NCBI GenBank assembly: GCA_964648295.1
Contig: CAZYNH010000018.1
Location: forward strand, 1-45,424
From: UBA4055 sp964648295
GTDB taxonomy: Bacteria > UBA4055
Length of the DNA: 45,424 bases
Direction: 5' to 3'
The notes below the pieces were generated by a model. That model ran no database searches. It was given only the letters and a program-made list of their open reading frames with translations, and had not been told where the DNA came from. Below, in pieces: positions 1 through 8,274 of the stretch. Every line of letters starts with the position of its first letter. Within the stretch, counting starts at the first letter, position 1. Position numbers and translations under genes: made by a program.

Positions 1-35
1 CAGGGCCTTCGTACTTGTTTTTTCTTCTTCTTCAT
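1..35 (-). CDS. Possible 5' end of a gene cut by the window edge
   Basis: Reading leftward from an ATG at 35 the frame stays open to the edge and begins MKKKKKQVRRP. An AGGCGAG stretch lies just before this ATG. A second in-frame ATG at 56 has no ribosome-binding site. The piece lies downstream of the two tRNA genes on the same strand. A lysine-rich start suits many small basic or membrane proteins, so no function can be assigned from eleven codons. It may not be a gene at all. Confidence 0.25.
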   Translation of the reverse strand, partial: MKKKKKQVRRP

Positions 36-71
36 CTCGCCTATGTCAATGAACATTTTGAAAATTTTTCG

Positions 72-143
72 TGATTCCACGGGGAATCGAACCCCGGTTG
101 CAAGGATGAAAACCTTGAGTCCTAACCTCTAGACGATGGAACC
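72..143 (-). tRNA. tRNA-Glu (anticodon TTC)
   Basis: The reverse strand folds as a complete cloverleaf. Acceptor arms GGTTCCA and TGGAATC pair over seven positions with one G-T. The anticodon stem CAAGG/CCTTG encloses loop TTTTCAT, giving anticodon TTC. The T arm is CGGGG-TTCGAAT-CCCCG and the variable loop has four bases. The discriminator is A and the CCA tail is not encoded. It sits 13 bases downstream of tRNA-His and is presumably processed from the same transcript. Confidence 0.95.
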
Positions 144-156
144 ATTATATTTCAAG

Positions 157-230
157 GGTGAGAGACGGGGTTTGAACCCGCGACAACCTGAGTCACAGTC
201 AGGCACTCTGCCAACTGAGCTACTCCCACC
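157..230 (-). tRNA. tRNA-His (anticodon GTG)
   Basis: The reverse strand gives a full cloverleaf. The anticodon stem CCTGA/TCAGG encloses loop CTGTGAC, so the anticodon is GTG. Acceptor GTGGGAG pairs with CTCTCAC. The base before the acceptor is an encoded G, matching the G(-1) identity element of tRNA-His, and it faces discriminator C. CCA is not encoded. It is the first tRNA of the pair read from the promoter at 252-280. Confidence 0.95.
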
Positions 231-251
231 GTAATTCTCAAATGGGTTGCA

Positions 252-280
252 AATTTAAGAATTTTTTTTCCGGTTGTCAA
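252..280 (-). promoter_or_regulatory. Promoter for the tRNA-His/tRNA-Glu pair
   Basis: On the reverse strand TTGACA (275-280) and TAAATT (252-257) are separated by 17 bases. The predicted start lies about 245, some 15 bases before tRNA-His. The gene-free stretch 231-401 holds this element and a second promoter-like element further upstream. Confidence 0.75.
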
Positions 281-334
281 GGTCTTTATCGCTTAATTTT
301 AATTCTTTTTTCATTAAGCTCTAAAGCGGGTCGA

Positions 335-363
335 AAGATATTAAATATGGAATTTAATGTCAA
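335..363 (-). promoter_or_regulatory. Second, upstream promoter toward the tRNA genes
   Basis: On the reverse strand TTGACA (358-363) and TATCTT (335-340) are 17 bases apart. It would add a transcript start about 330, so the tRNAs would have tandem promoters. No gene is visible between it and the tRNAs apart from a 19-codon ORF without a ribosome-binding site. Confidence 0.55.
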
Positions 364-401
364 GTATTTTTTTTATAATTTTAAGAAATTTAAAGGTACG
401 G

Positions 402-1292
402 CTAAATGTCGGAATTCATATGATAATTATACGGTTCGATGTGTACTACCACATCATTAATGGCAGGACCCTCTTTGATTATCCTAAATTTTACTTCCTC
501 AGCAATGTCGTGGGCTTCTTTTACAGCCATCTGATCATCAACAAGAACATGAAGATCAATAAAACTTCCGGATCCGTATTTCCTGCTTCTGATAGCGTGA
601 ACATCCTTTACGCCTTTTACGCTCATAGACAATTTCCTTATTTGTCTGATATCGTCAGGGCACAATCCTGAATCACTCAATTCTCCGAAAGATCTTTTCA
701 ATATATCAAAGGATACCTTCACGATAAAACCCGAAACAACAACTGCGCCTATATGATCGACAAATTCAAGTCCCGGAAATAATACTGCCGCGGATACAGA
801 TATTAATGCCATTACAGAACTGAAGGCGTCCGATCTGTGATGCCATGCGTTCGCTATTACTGCCTGAGAGCCTATCTTTTTTCCCACACTGATAGTCCAT
901 CTGTAGAGAAATTCCTTGAGCAGAATTGACAGTATTATTCCTGATACCGCGTAAAGTTCAGGTTTATCGATATGCGGATCACGAATGGTTATTAAAGCGT
1001 CATAACCTATTGCCGAGCCGGCTATCATCAGCGTCAGACCGATAAACAATGTTACTATCGTTTCTATCCTTCCATGCCCGTAAGGATGCTCACTGTCGGG
1101 GGGTGCGGACCAGAACTTAAGTCCTATAATTATCGCAATATCTGTGGAAAGGTCTGATAGAGAATGTACTCCGTCCGCTACAGCCGCCTGACTGTTACCC
1201 GCAAGACCTGTGAATATCTTCAACACGCTCAATAATATGTTGATAAACATTCCTGAATATGTAACTTTCTTTATCTCGTTGTTGCTATTCAT
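402..1292 (-). CDS. Cation diffusion facilitator family metal efflux protein
   Basis: A 296-residue inner-membrane protein of the CDF (FieF-like) family, which exports divalent metals such as Zn(II) or Fe(II) against protons. The first ~200 residues are hydrophobic membrane segments. The transport site is visible twice as HxxxD: H43/D47 in the segment ADGVHSLSD and H151/D155 in WHHRSD. Residues ~215-290 form the cytoplasmic dimerisation domain (GVKDVHAIRSRKYGSG, then VVVHIEP). The length is normal for the family. The start overlaps the end of the upstream methyltransferase gene by 8 bases, so the two are co-transcribed. The metal cannot be fixed from sequence alone; an HD/HD site is common in zinc transporters. 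Confidence 0.9.
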   Translation of the reverse strand: MNSNNEIKKVTYSGMFINILLSVLKIFTGLAGNSQAAVADGVHSLSDLSTDIAIIIGLKFWSAPPDSEHPYGHGRIETIVTLFIGLTLMIAGSAIGYDALITIRDPHIDKPELYAVSGIILSILLKEFLYRWTISVGKKIGSQAVIANAWHHRSDAFSSVMALISVSAAVLFPGLEFVDHIGAVVVSGFIVKVSFDILKRSFGELSDSGLCPDDIRQIRKLSMSVKGVKDVHAIRSRKYGSGSFIDLHVLVDDQMAVKEAHDIAEEVKFRIIKEGPAINDVVVHIEPYNYHMNSDI

Positions 1293-2223
1293 TATTTAAC
1301 CTAGTTGCCACAAGGAAAACATAGTACTTACCGAAGGTTATCACCCTGAATTTGTGCTGCTGCAGATATTTCTTATAAATTGAGATATCTTTTATCAGAA
1401 GATTGAGATTCGATTCAGTATAATTCTTTGTCTTTGCTCCATACACAACTTCACTGTCAATATATCTGCTGTTTGGGAATCCTAGAATGATGCTGCCGTT
1501 TTTATCAAGAATATTCTGAACAAGATATCTGAAAACACTTTGCCCGTCAAATTCGGGGCTCTGAAGAGTACCTACGGATATTATAAGATCCTGCCGAGGA
1601 ATATTCAGCTGTGCCAATTCAGAAAAATCATTTTCGAAAAAAATATAATTATCTGCCGCAAAATCGGATCTTGCTTTTTTGAGAGCCGATCTGCAGTGAT
1701 CGATCCCTGTAAAAACAATCGATTCGGATGAATCTCTATAAAACTCATTGAATATCCTGAATTCATCTCCCCTGTTTATACCCAGATCCAGAATTTTCAT
1801 TCCTTTTCTTATACCGGCTTCATTCAGGCTTCTTAAAAAATCATTAAGAAAATACGGTTCTTCAAACTTGAATATCTTAGAAAACTCTGACCCTGATCCG
1901 TACCTTTCCGTTATGTCCGCGCCCGAGTGATTGTGCCATGACCTGTTTATATCAAGAACCTTAAACCTGATAAGAACACGGTTCTCTGCGGCACTCTTAG
2001 GTGTCAGTATCTTGCATTGCAGTATTTCCGCAAGATCGGTCCATACTTTGAAAGGCCGGTAGATGTATCTATTTCCCGATATTGAGATTGTCGTACCTGA
2101 AAATTCGTTGGAAATATCAGGATCTATCACTTCGAATTCCAGAATATCATTCACTTCTGAAGAAATCAACTTTTCTTTCAGTGTAATAAATATCTGAGAA
2201 AGTGGCTGATCAAAAAATATCAT
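1285..2223 (-). CDS. Class I SAM-dependent methyltransferase, substrate unknown
   Basis: The 312-residue protein has a Rossmann methyltransferase core in its second half. Motif I reads ILDLGINRGDEF (~residues 143-154), followed by an acidic end of strand 2 (FTGIDHCRSALKKAR) and DLIISVGTLQSP at the motif IV position. The first ~110 residues are not recognisable and may bind the substrate. Start ATG overlaps the TGA of the thioredoxin gene by four bases, so the genes are translationally linked. Nothing nearby reveals the substrate. I am confident of the fold, not of the reaction. Confidence 0.75.
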   Translation of the reverse strand: MIFFDQPLSQIFITLKEKLISSEVNDILEFEVIDPDISNEFSGTTISISGNRYIYRPFKVWTDLAEILQCKILTPKSAAENRVLIRFKVLDINRSWHNHSGADITERYGSGSEFSKIFKFEEPYFLNDFLRSLNEAGIRKGMKILDLGINRGDEFRIFNEFYRDSSESIVFTGIDHCRSALKKARSDFAADNYIFFENDFSELAQLNIPRQDLIISVGTLQSPEFDGQSVFRYLVQNILDKNGSIILGFPNSRYIDSEVVYGAKTKNYTESNLNLLIKDISIYKKYLQQHKFRVITFGKYYVFLVATRLNNE

Positions 2224-2705
2224 TTAATAAGTTTTTTAACTTCCGCGCTTAGTTCTTTATAGTCAGTCTGACCTTTCTTTCTGAAAACTATATTTCTTTC
2301 CCCGTCCACAAGAAATGTATATGGAACTGTGGTACCTCCTCCGAAGCCTTTGAACACATTCATGTCGCAGTCTTTCAGCAACTCGAGGCTGATACCTTTT
2401 GTTTTCAAATAGCTTTTTGCCTTACTGACCGCCGACGGCTTGTCTATAGTAATGAGAATGACCTTAAGATCTTTATCAGAGTACTCATCAGAGATCTTCT
2501 GAAATTCCGGAAGCTCCTCCTTGCAGGGCTTACACCAGCTGGCCCAGAAATTAATAAGTACCGGTCCGGAAGCTGTCAGGCTGTCAAGCTCTATAAAAGC
2601 GCCATCCGCGTTCTCAAGTCTGAAAGACGGGGCTTTCTTAAGATTTTCCTGGCAGAACACCAGAGCTGATAATATAGTAAGAAAAATCAGCATAATCTTT
2701 TTCAT
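2220..2705 (-). CDS. TlpA-like exported thioredoxin-fold protein
   Basis: A 161-residue protein that starts with a hydrophobic signal sequence (residues 1-18) ending in VFCQ. A lipoprotein cleavage site is possible, but the lipobox is poor. The thioredoxin-fold domain carries the redox pair C58-K-P-C61 in NFWASWCKPCKEELPEF. The later segment GGTTVPYTFLVDG supplies the conserved cis-proline region. TlpA/ResA proteins reduce disulfides outside the cytoplasmic membrane, for example in cytochrome c maturation; no such partner is in view. The ribosome-binding site AGGAG lies just upstream of the ATG. It is a useful Cys-containing comparison for the two Sec-containing proteins at 25736-28818. Confidence 0.9.
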   Translation of the reverse strand: MKKIMLIFLTILSALVFCQENLKKAPSFRLENADGAFIELDSLTASGPVLINFWASWCKPCKEELPEFQKISDEYSDKDLKVILITIDKPSAVSKAKSYLKTKGISLELLKDCDMNVFKGFGGGTTVPYTFLVDGERNIVFRKKGQTDYKELSAEVKKLIK

Positions 2706-2732
2706 TTATTTCTCCTGATTTTAATTATGTTA

Positions 2733-2761
2733 AATTTATTATCAATTTCTTTTTTTGTCAA
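2733..2761 (-). promoter_or_regulatory. Promoter of the thioredoxin-methyltransferase-efflux operon
   Basis: On the reverse strand TTGACA (2756-2761) and TAAATT (2733-2738) have a 17-base spacer. The predicted start is about 2726, giving a ~20-base leader that holds the AGGAG site. Both hexamers equal those of the tRNA-His promoter. Confidence 0.75.
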
Positions 2762-2815
2762 CAAAAATATAGATAAATTCATATATACTTTGAAAATAAG
2801 CGTTAAATAATTGCT

Positions 2816-2843
2816 TTGATTATTTATCGTTTTTTGTTATTTT
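2816..2843 (+). promoter_or_regulatory. Candidate promoter of the formimidoyltransferase gene
   Basis: TTGATT (2816-2821) and TATTTT (2838-2843) with a 16-base spacer lie ahead of the gene at 2880. The -10 match is weak and the surroundings are T-rich, so this is only the best candidate. Confidence 0.4.
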
Positions 2844-2879
2844 ACCTGCCGAAAAATTAACTTAAGACAAGGATCTAAT

Positions 2880-4565
2880 ATGAAAATCGTGGAATGCGTT
2901 CCGAATTTCAGCGAAGGCAGGAATATGTCCGTAATAGAACAGATAACAAACGAAATAAAAAAGATCAAAGGCGTTAAACTTCTCGATGTGGACCCGGGAT
3001 ACGACACAAACAGAACTGTTGTTACTTTCGTAGGAGACCCGGAAAGTGTTAAAGAGGCGGCTTTTAATGCTGTAAAAATCTCACATCTGCTTATTGACAT
3101 GTCGAAACATAAAGGGGCTCACCCAAGATTCGGTGCCTGCGATGTATGCCCGATAATTCCTGTCAGCGGAATAACAATGGATGAGTGCGTTACTGTTGCC
3201 AGAGAGTTGGGAAAAAGACTTGGTGAAGAGCTTGACTACCCTGTCTTTTTTTATGAATATGCAGCCACGGCAAAAGAAAGAAAAAACCTGGCATGGGTCA
3301 GGCAGGGAGAATATGAGGGCCTTGAGGCTAACCTGAAGCAGCCTGACAGAATTCCTGATGCAGGTCCATGCGAATTCAGACCGAAGGTAGGTGCGACCGC
3401 GGTAAGCGCAAGAGATTTTTTAATTGCGTATAATGTGAACCTGAACACCAGAAATGAGAAACTTGCTCATGATATTGCTTTGAACATCAGGGAACAGGGA
3501 AGATTTCTTAAGGATGAAAATGACAAATTCCTAAAAGATAGGGAAGGCAACAAGATCAAGCAGCCGGGTTTATTTAAGAACTGCAAAGCTATCGGATGGT
3601 ATGTTGACGATTACAAAAGAGCACAAATATCTATAAATCTTACGAATTATCATGTGACTTCAATGCAGGATGTCTTTGACGAGATCTCTAAACAGGCTGC
3701 TCTGAAAGGACTGAGAGTTACCGGCAGCGAGATCGTCGGCGTGGTGCCTAAGGATGCAATTATAAAAGCCGGCATACATTATCTTGAGAAACAGGGGGCA
3801 ACTGCCGGCGTCGATGAAGCTGAACTGATAAAAATAGCCTCACAGTCGCTCGGGCTGTCAGATGTGGCCGAATTTAAAGCTGAAGAGAAAATAATTGAAT
3901 ATATGATTGAATCGGAAGGAAAGCTTATAAACCTGACCATATCTGATTTCTGCGACAAGCTGTCATCAGACGCGCCTGCCCCGGGGGGAGGATCGGTGGC
4001 GGCTTTGTGCGGCACACTTGCCGCAAGCCTCGGAGCAATGGTAGCAAACCTGACATTCGGCAAAAAAGGTTATAAAAAGTATAATGACGAAATCAACTGC
4101 CTGGGAAAAGAGCTTCAATCAAGAAAAAACGAACTTCTTCAGCTGATTGATGCAGATACTGAAGCATTCAATCTGCTTATGGATGCTCTTTCGGCAAAGA
4201 CCAAGGCAAAAAACTCTGAGAACGATAAAGATATTATCAGTGCCGAGAAAAAATATTATGAAGCCACTATAAAGGCAACCGAAGTGCCTTTAAAAGTTAT
4301 GTCAAAGATTATTGAGCTTGCAGTACCGATAAAAAGAATAGCTGAGATCGGTAATGTGAATGCAGCCAGTGACGCTGGCGTGGCAGCCCTACTTATTCAG
4401 TCAGGTGTAAAAAGCGCTGCGCTCAATGTAAAAATAAACCTTTCCGGATTTACCGATTCTGACGAATATAAGATCTCAACAACGAAGAAAATGAATGGTA
4501 TCTTGGAAGATTTGGATCACAGGACCGCCGAAATTCTTCATATCGTTGATTCTAAGATAGATTAG
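2880..4565 (+). CDS. ftcD: Bifunctional glutamate formimidoyltransferase / formimidoyl-THF cyclodeaminase
   Basis: A 561-residue cytoplasmic enzyme joining the two last steps of histidine breakdown through formimidoglutamate. It moves the formimidoyl group to tetrahydrofolate and then deaminates it to 5,10-methenyl-THF. The transferase half (residues ~1-300) begins KIVECVPNFSEGRN and keeps the catalytic histidine H81 in KGAHPRFGACD. The cyclodeaminase half (~350-545) begins LTISDFCDKLSSDAPAPGGG and is all-helical. Many bacteria keep these as separate proteins; here they are fused as in animals. Ribosome-binding site AAGGAT precedes the ATG. The gene stands alone between a candidate promoter and a terminator. 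No other histidine-degradation genes are in the window. Confidence 0.95.
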   Translation: MKIVECVPNFSEGRNMSVIEQITNEIKKIKGVKLLDVDPGYDTNRTVVTFVGDPESVKEAAFNAVKISHLLIDMSKHKGAHPRFGACDVCPIIPVSGITMDECVTVARELGKRLGEELDYPVFFYEYAATAKERKNLAWVRQGEYEGLEANLKQPDRIPDAGPCEFRPKVGATAVSARDFLIAYNVNLNTRNEKLAHDIALNIREQGRFLKDENDKFLKDREGNKIKQPGLFKNCKAIGWYVDDYKRAQISINLTNYHVTSMQDVFDEISKQAALKGLRVTGSEIVGVVPKDAIIKAGIHYLEKQGATAGVDEAELIKIASQSLGLSDVAEFKAEEKIIEYMIESEGKLINLTISDFCDKLSSDAPAPGGGSVAALCGTLAASLGAMVANLTFGKKGYKKYNDEINCLGKELQSRKNELLQLIDADTEAFNLLMDALSAKTKAKNSENDKDIISAEKKYYEATIKATEVPLKVMSKIIELAVPIKRIAEIGNVNAASDAGVAALLIQSGVKSAALNVKINLSGFTDSDEYKISTTKKMNGILEDLDHRTAEILHIVDSKID

Positions 4566-4599
4566 TGCCTGTCTGACATATCGTGGAACCCAGGAAATG

Positions 4600-4626
4600 A
4601 GAAGAGATTAAGTTCTCTTCTTTTTT
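4600..4626 (+). terminator. Rho-independent terminator after ftcD
   Basis: An eight-base-pair stem AGAAGAGA/TCTCTTCT with a six-base loop is followed by a run of T. It acts on the + strand transcript. The T run touches the stop codon of the convergent gene. Confidence 0.8.
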
Positions 4627-7606
4627 ATTTTATCTCTATGAAAAAAGGAATCTTATTGAATTTTAGTTTCAGTTTGTAAAAATTCAGGTCATTTATGTCA
4701 ATTTTGCCGTCCATAAGTACAGTTTTTTTCGTATCCGAAAAATACAGCTTCACTGTGCAGTTACCTTTGGCTGAAAAAAAACCTGCCAGTCCGTCTATAA
4801 TATCGCTGTCACTGCTGTCAAGCGATGCATAGAGGATAAATTCATGCTCATCATAAACATTCTCTGACATATCCCAACCTGATTCACTACCGGGCTTTAT
4901 ATGACCGCACAGCTCACACATGACCCCTTCCGGTGTTGTAAAAGACAATCCGATAAACTCTTCCTCAAAATTCATTTTTTCAGCACTGGTAAAATCTTCA
5001 GAAGTATTTACCGACATCTCAACTGAAGACATTTCAAAGAGCTCCTGCTGAGCGGAATCGTCCTTTCTGAAAGATTTGAAGTACTGACTGTTCATATCCA
5101 TTAATTCTCTCCGGTTCGAGCCGAAAACATCAAAGAAGCCGACCTTGATCAGTATCTCAATAACATTATGCTTAATAATTTCTTTGTCAGATCTTTCGAG
5201 TACATCCTGAAAGCTGTCCGGCATTGCTGTTTCGATAAAACCGCAGATATAATCAGATATTCTTTCTGAAATCCCCCTTATACAGAAAGGCGGAAGAAAT
5301 ATTCTTTTATTCTCTACATTAGCATTTCTCGTAAGATTGCATACAGATATTTTTACGAAATAATAACCGGCGTCTTTTAGGTATTTTATATACTTCCTCC
5401 AGTCTCCGCCGTTCCTTACATCCCTTAAAAAGACGAATTCATTGAACATGTCGGTACTTCCGGTCCTTAGTTCAAGAGTTCTCAGCGCTATCAGGACTCT
5501 GACAGACGTGTCTGATAGGGACAGGTTAAAAACGGTAGGCTGAACAGCAGTCCTTAAATAATCGCATTTATCAGAACAATTCTTTTTCTCAGCCAGCTGA
5601 TCAAGAATAGAATTCATCTGAATCATGCCCGTTGACTCGAGAAGCCTTCTTTTCAGAGAATAGAAATCTTTTGATGAAAAGAGCTTGTCGCAAACAAAAA
5701 AGAACTGCTCCCTGAACACAATAAATCCTCTTGTAATTTCCAGTTCTTTTTTGAACCTGTTGCCGGAATATTCCGGAGGTTTTCTGTTAAATAGATAACT
5801 CAGGTTATATCTGCCTGATTCAAGATACAATATCAGGTTGCAGAAATTATTTTTACTGAGCTCAAGATATTTATACCTGGATTGATTGCTTGAAAAATAC
5901 GGTATCATCGTTAAATCATCAGACATTATCCTGCTTATTAGAGATTTTGACTGATTGTTGAGGATGGTTTCTCTTATCGGAGCCATTTTAAAATATCTGC
6001 GTATATCAAGATAACTGTTTGATTCAACATTAATATTCCATACACCGAAATATCTTGCTGTACTGATATTAAAAAACGATACACCTATAGCGGAATCTTC
6101 ATTTTCTGATATCAAAGGCAGAATAGACCTTACATTCTCGCTGCTGATTACTATCTGATTTGTATTGGTATTATAATTTCTGAAAACATCGTCCAGTATT
6201 TTTGCAGATACAAGTATCTCTTCCTGTTCGGGGTATTTTTTTAATAACTCTTTCACATCCGCCTGTTCAAGTGCGTATTCGAACTGGCCCGCCGGACTAT
6301 AATTCTGCTTGTAGTACGGATACATTATATCAACTATATCTTTACTTATACCATACTCGGCTGACAAAGCACTCATGATTGATGAAAAATGCCATCTTGT
6401 GAAATCACTAAGAAAGCAAATCCTGTCATTTGGGAATTTTTCAGACATATACTCAAACAGATTCTGCCTGTTTTGCGGTGAAACGACTACCGTTATTTGC
6501 GGATGTATCTTTTTGTTGGCAAGAACAGCCCTGTGATAATCGGCGGATGCAAATATCGGAGTTGAAAGTGTCAGGTCCAATAAATACGATATATGCAGAT
6601 CATTAACGAAACCCGCGAAAAACAGATCCTGGCTGTATTTTCTGAAGAATTCTTTCTTGGCTTCGATCATAAAAAGCAGCAGAGATGCAATATTGTGCTT
6701 TCTTATATAAGCAAGTTCCTCCATCACGACATCGTTCAGCTCTTCTTTCTGCTCTTTAAGCATTCCAAGTATTTCTGTTTTTAGAGTCTCAAAATATGAA
6801 TACTCTATTTTGGTCTCTATTCTAAGATCGGGAAATTTTACCGGAACCTCTTCGAGGATAAAATGACATGACTGTGCAATTTTAACAGCGTTATCTGAAG
6901 CCTCATTGCCGATTTCTTCTTTCAGGTTAGCAATATTTTCGAGATATTGAAATCTGTAATTGAAGGTTTGCTTAACACCCGATATTCTTGATGCCAGCTC
7001 TTTGTATTTGTGGCCGCCCTGATCAAGATAATAAGCAGGATTTGATCCTACAAGCCTTATATCACCTTTTGAATTCAATTCGAGAAGTTGTGATGATATT
7101 TCTTTATAATTTACTTCTGTGCCGGTAAAAACATTGAAGAAAATGTCGCTTTCGTTTATACCTGCGGCGGTCAGCCGTTTATGTATATGTACCGGATCAT
7201 TTTCCTGTTCTAAGCATTCTGAGAGATGATCGTATTTATACATACAAACACAAAAATAACAGTCGCTGATGATTCCCAGATCGTCTGCCGAACAACAGCA
7301 GGCTCTTCCCTGAAACCTGAATCTGGAAACCAAATTAAGAATACTTTTATAACCTGAATAATTTCTTACATACAGCTTAATCCTGAAACATTTCTCATTC
7401 TCCAGCTGGCAGAAAAAATCAATACCGATGATGGGTTTGATACCAAAATCCAGGCATTTTGAATAAAATTCACTTATTCCTGAAAAATTCCCGTGATCTG
7501 TAAGTGCAAGAAATTTAATTTCTTTATGTTTCGCATTTACTACAAGGTCATCGAATTTAATCGTTCCTTCAGGCTTTGTGTACTGACTATGGATAATTAG
7601 AGACAT
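4625..7606 (-). CDS. Catalytically degenerate DNA polymerase III alpha (DnaE)-like protein
   Basis: The 993-residue protein follows DnaE architecture from end to end but is shorter than usual (~1150). PHP domain: the start LIIHSQYTKPEG keeps one histidine of the metal cluster and has lost the usual first one, while LALTDHGN (33-40) is normal. The palm is recognisable by context, yet PDIDIDF has become PQITVVV (369-375), so both catalytic aspartates are gone. The third aspartate position appears to be E528 in NVESN. The GSAAGS-type nucleotide motif is replaced by AGFVND (331-336). Later blocks survive: ITRGFIVFREQ (624-633) for the YGVIVYQEQ block, a helix-hairpin-helix region with LIKVGFFDVFGSNRREL, and a C-terminal OB-like part. 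It should bind DNA or replication partners but not polymerise. Its ATG overlaps the TGA of the tsaC-like gene by one base. The real replicative polymerase must lie elsewhere. Confidence 0.8.
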   Translation of the reverse strand: MSLIIHSQYTKPEGTIKFDDLVVNAKHKEIKFLALTDHGNFSGISEFYSKCLDFGIKPIIGIDFFCQLENEKCFRIKLYVRNYSGYKSILNLVSRFRFQGRACCCSADDLGIISDCYFCVCMYKYDHLSECLEQENDPVHIHKRLTAAGINESDIFFNVFTGTEVNYKEISSQLLELNSKGDIRLVGSNPAYYLDQGGHKYKELASRISGVKQTFNYRFQYLENIANLKEEIGNEASDNAVKIAQSCHFILEEVPVKFPDLRIETKIEYSYFETLKTEILGMLKEQKEELNDVVMEELAYIRKHNIASLLLFMIEAKKEFFRKYSQDLFFAGFVNDLHISYLLDLTLSTPIFASADYHRAVLANKKIHPQITVVVSPQNRQNLFEYMSEKFPNDRICFLSDFTRWHFSSIMSALSAEYGISKDIVDIMYPYYKQNYSPAGQFEYALEQADVKELLKKYPEQEEILVSAKILDDVFRNYNTNTNQIVISSENVRSILPLISENEDSAIGVSFFNISTARYFGVWNINVESNSYLDIRRYFKMAPIRETILNNQSKSLISRIMSDDLTMIPYFSSNQSRYKYLELSKNNFCNLILYLESGRYNLSYLFNRKPPEYSGNRFKKELEITRGFIVFREQFFFVCDKLFSSKDFYSLKRRLLESTGMIQMNSILDQLAEKKNCSDKCDYLRTAVQPTVFNLSLSDTSVRVLIALRTLELRTGSTDMFNEFVFLRDVRNGGDWRKYIKYLKDAGYYFVKISVCNLTRNANVENKRIFLPPFCIRGISERISDYICGFIETAMPDSFQDVLERSDKEIIKHNVIEILIKVGFFDVFGSNRRELMDMNSQYFKSFRKDDSAQQELFEMSSVEMSVNTSEDFTSAEKMNFEEEFIGLSFTTPEGVMCELCGHIKPGSESGWDMSENVYDEHEFILYASLDSSDSDIIDGLAGFFSAKGNCTVKLYFSDTKKTVLMDGKIDINDLNFYKLKLKFNKIPFFIEIK

Positions 7607-8232
7607 CAGAGAACCTCCGGGAAATTTCGCCTGACGGCCTCTCCAATACGGGAGTCTGTCATTCTTAAGAATTTTATCTCTCCATTTTTTTCTGACAGCT
7701 CAATTATCGATGAAACTTTGTTATCCCCGGGTATACCTTTCACTATATGGTCAACTGAACCTGACCATGCGGAATGAATAAGGGAATAGTCGTTAAGAGG
7801 TTCCATTCCGGCGATATTCACGCTTGTACTAATTATTCCATGACCCAGACTTTCAGTAATATAACTGATTATCTCGTTGTCTGTATATCTTACAGCAATA
7901 TTCTTCAGACCCGCCAGGAACGGGAAACTAATATGAGGTCGTTTTTCGGAAACGACTGTAATTCCGCCCGGCCAGAAACCTTCAGTTAAAAGAAAATCTA
8001 CAAATCTGTCAAAAAGATCATAATGAACAAAATAATCTAGAACCCTCTCCTTTGATGAGTCAAGCAGTATAAACGGTTTCTGATCACGTTTTTTTAAATT
8101 CCTTATTCTGTCTTGAGGGTGCGGGTTTTCAGGATCACATGACATGCCATAGACGGTATCTGTCGGGATTATAACTATCCCACCCTCAGAGATTACTTTT
8201 ACCGCGGTATGAAGGTCACTTTTATCAATCAT
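7606..8232 (-). CDS. tsaC: L-threonylcarbamoyladenylate synthase (TsaC/YrdC family)
   Basis: A 208-residue YrdC-domain protein. The family makes threonylcarbamoyl-AMP from threonine, bicarbonate and ATP, the first step of the t6A37 modification of tRNAs reading ANN codons. Visible motifs are GGIVIIPTDTVYGMSCD near the N terminus, the basic pair in NLKKRDQKPF, GFWPGGITVV in the middle and STSVN at the substrate loop. It is the short TsaC form without the C-terminal Sua5 domain. No clear ribosome-binding site precedes the ATG. The stop codon overlaps the start of the degenerate polymerase gene, so the two are translated together. YciO-like paralogues share the fold, so the exact role is likely rather than certain. 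Confidence 0.85.
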   Translation of the reverse strand: MIDKSDLHTAVKVISEGGIVIIPTDTVYGMSCDPENPHPQDRIRNLKKRDQKPFILLDSSKERVLDYFVHYDLFDRFVDFLLTEGFWPGGITVVSEKRPHISFPFLAGLKNIAVRYTDNEIISYITESLGHGIISTSVNIAGMEPLNDYSLIHSAWSGSVDHIVKGIPGDNKVSSIIELSEKNGEIKFLRMTDSRIGEAVRRNFPEVL

Positions 8233-8274
8233 ACCGAATAATAATAAATTTTATTCAAAGAAGGTAGTTAAATC

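Noticed and set aside
242..671. Overlapping + strand ORFs of 72 and 104 codons
   Set aside because: They run antisense to the tRNA promoters and the end of the cation-efflux gene, and show low-complexity composition.
4625..7606. The DnaE-like gene as the replicative polymerase
   Set aside because: The catalytic aspartates and the PHP histidine pair are replaced, so it cannot be the main polymerase of the cell.
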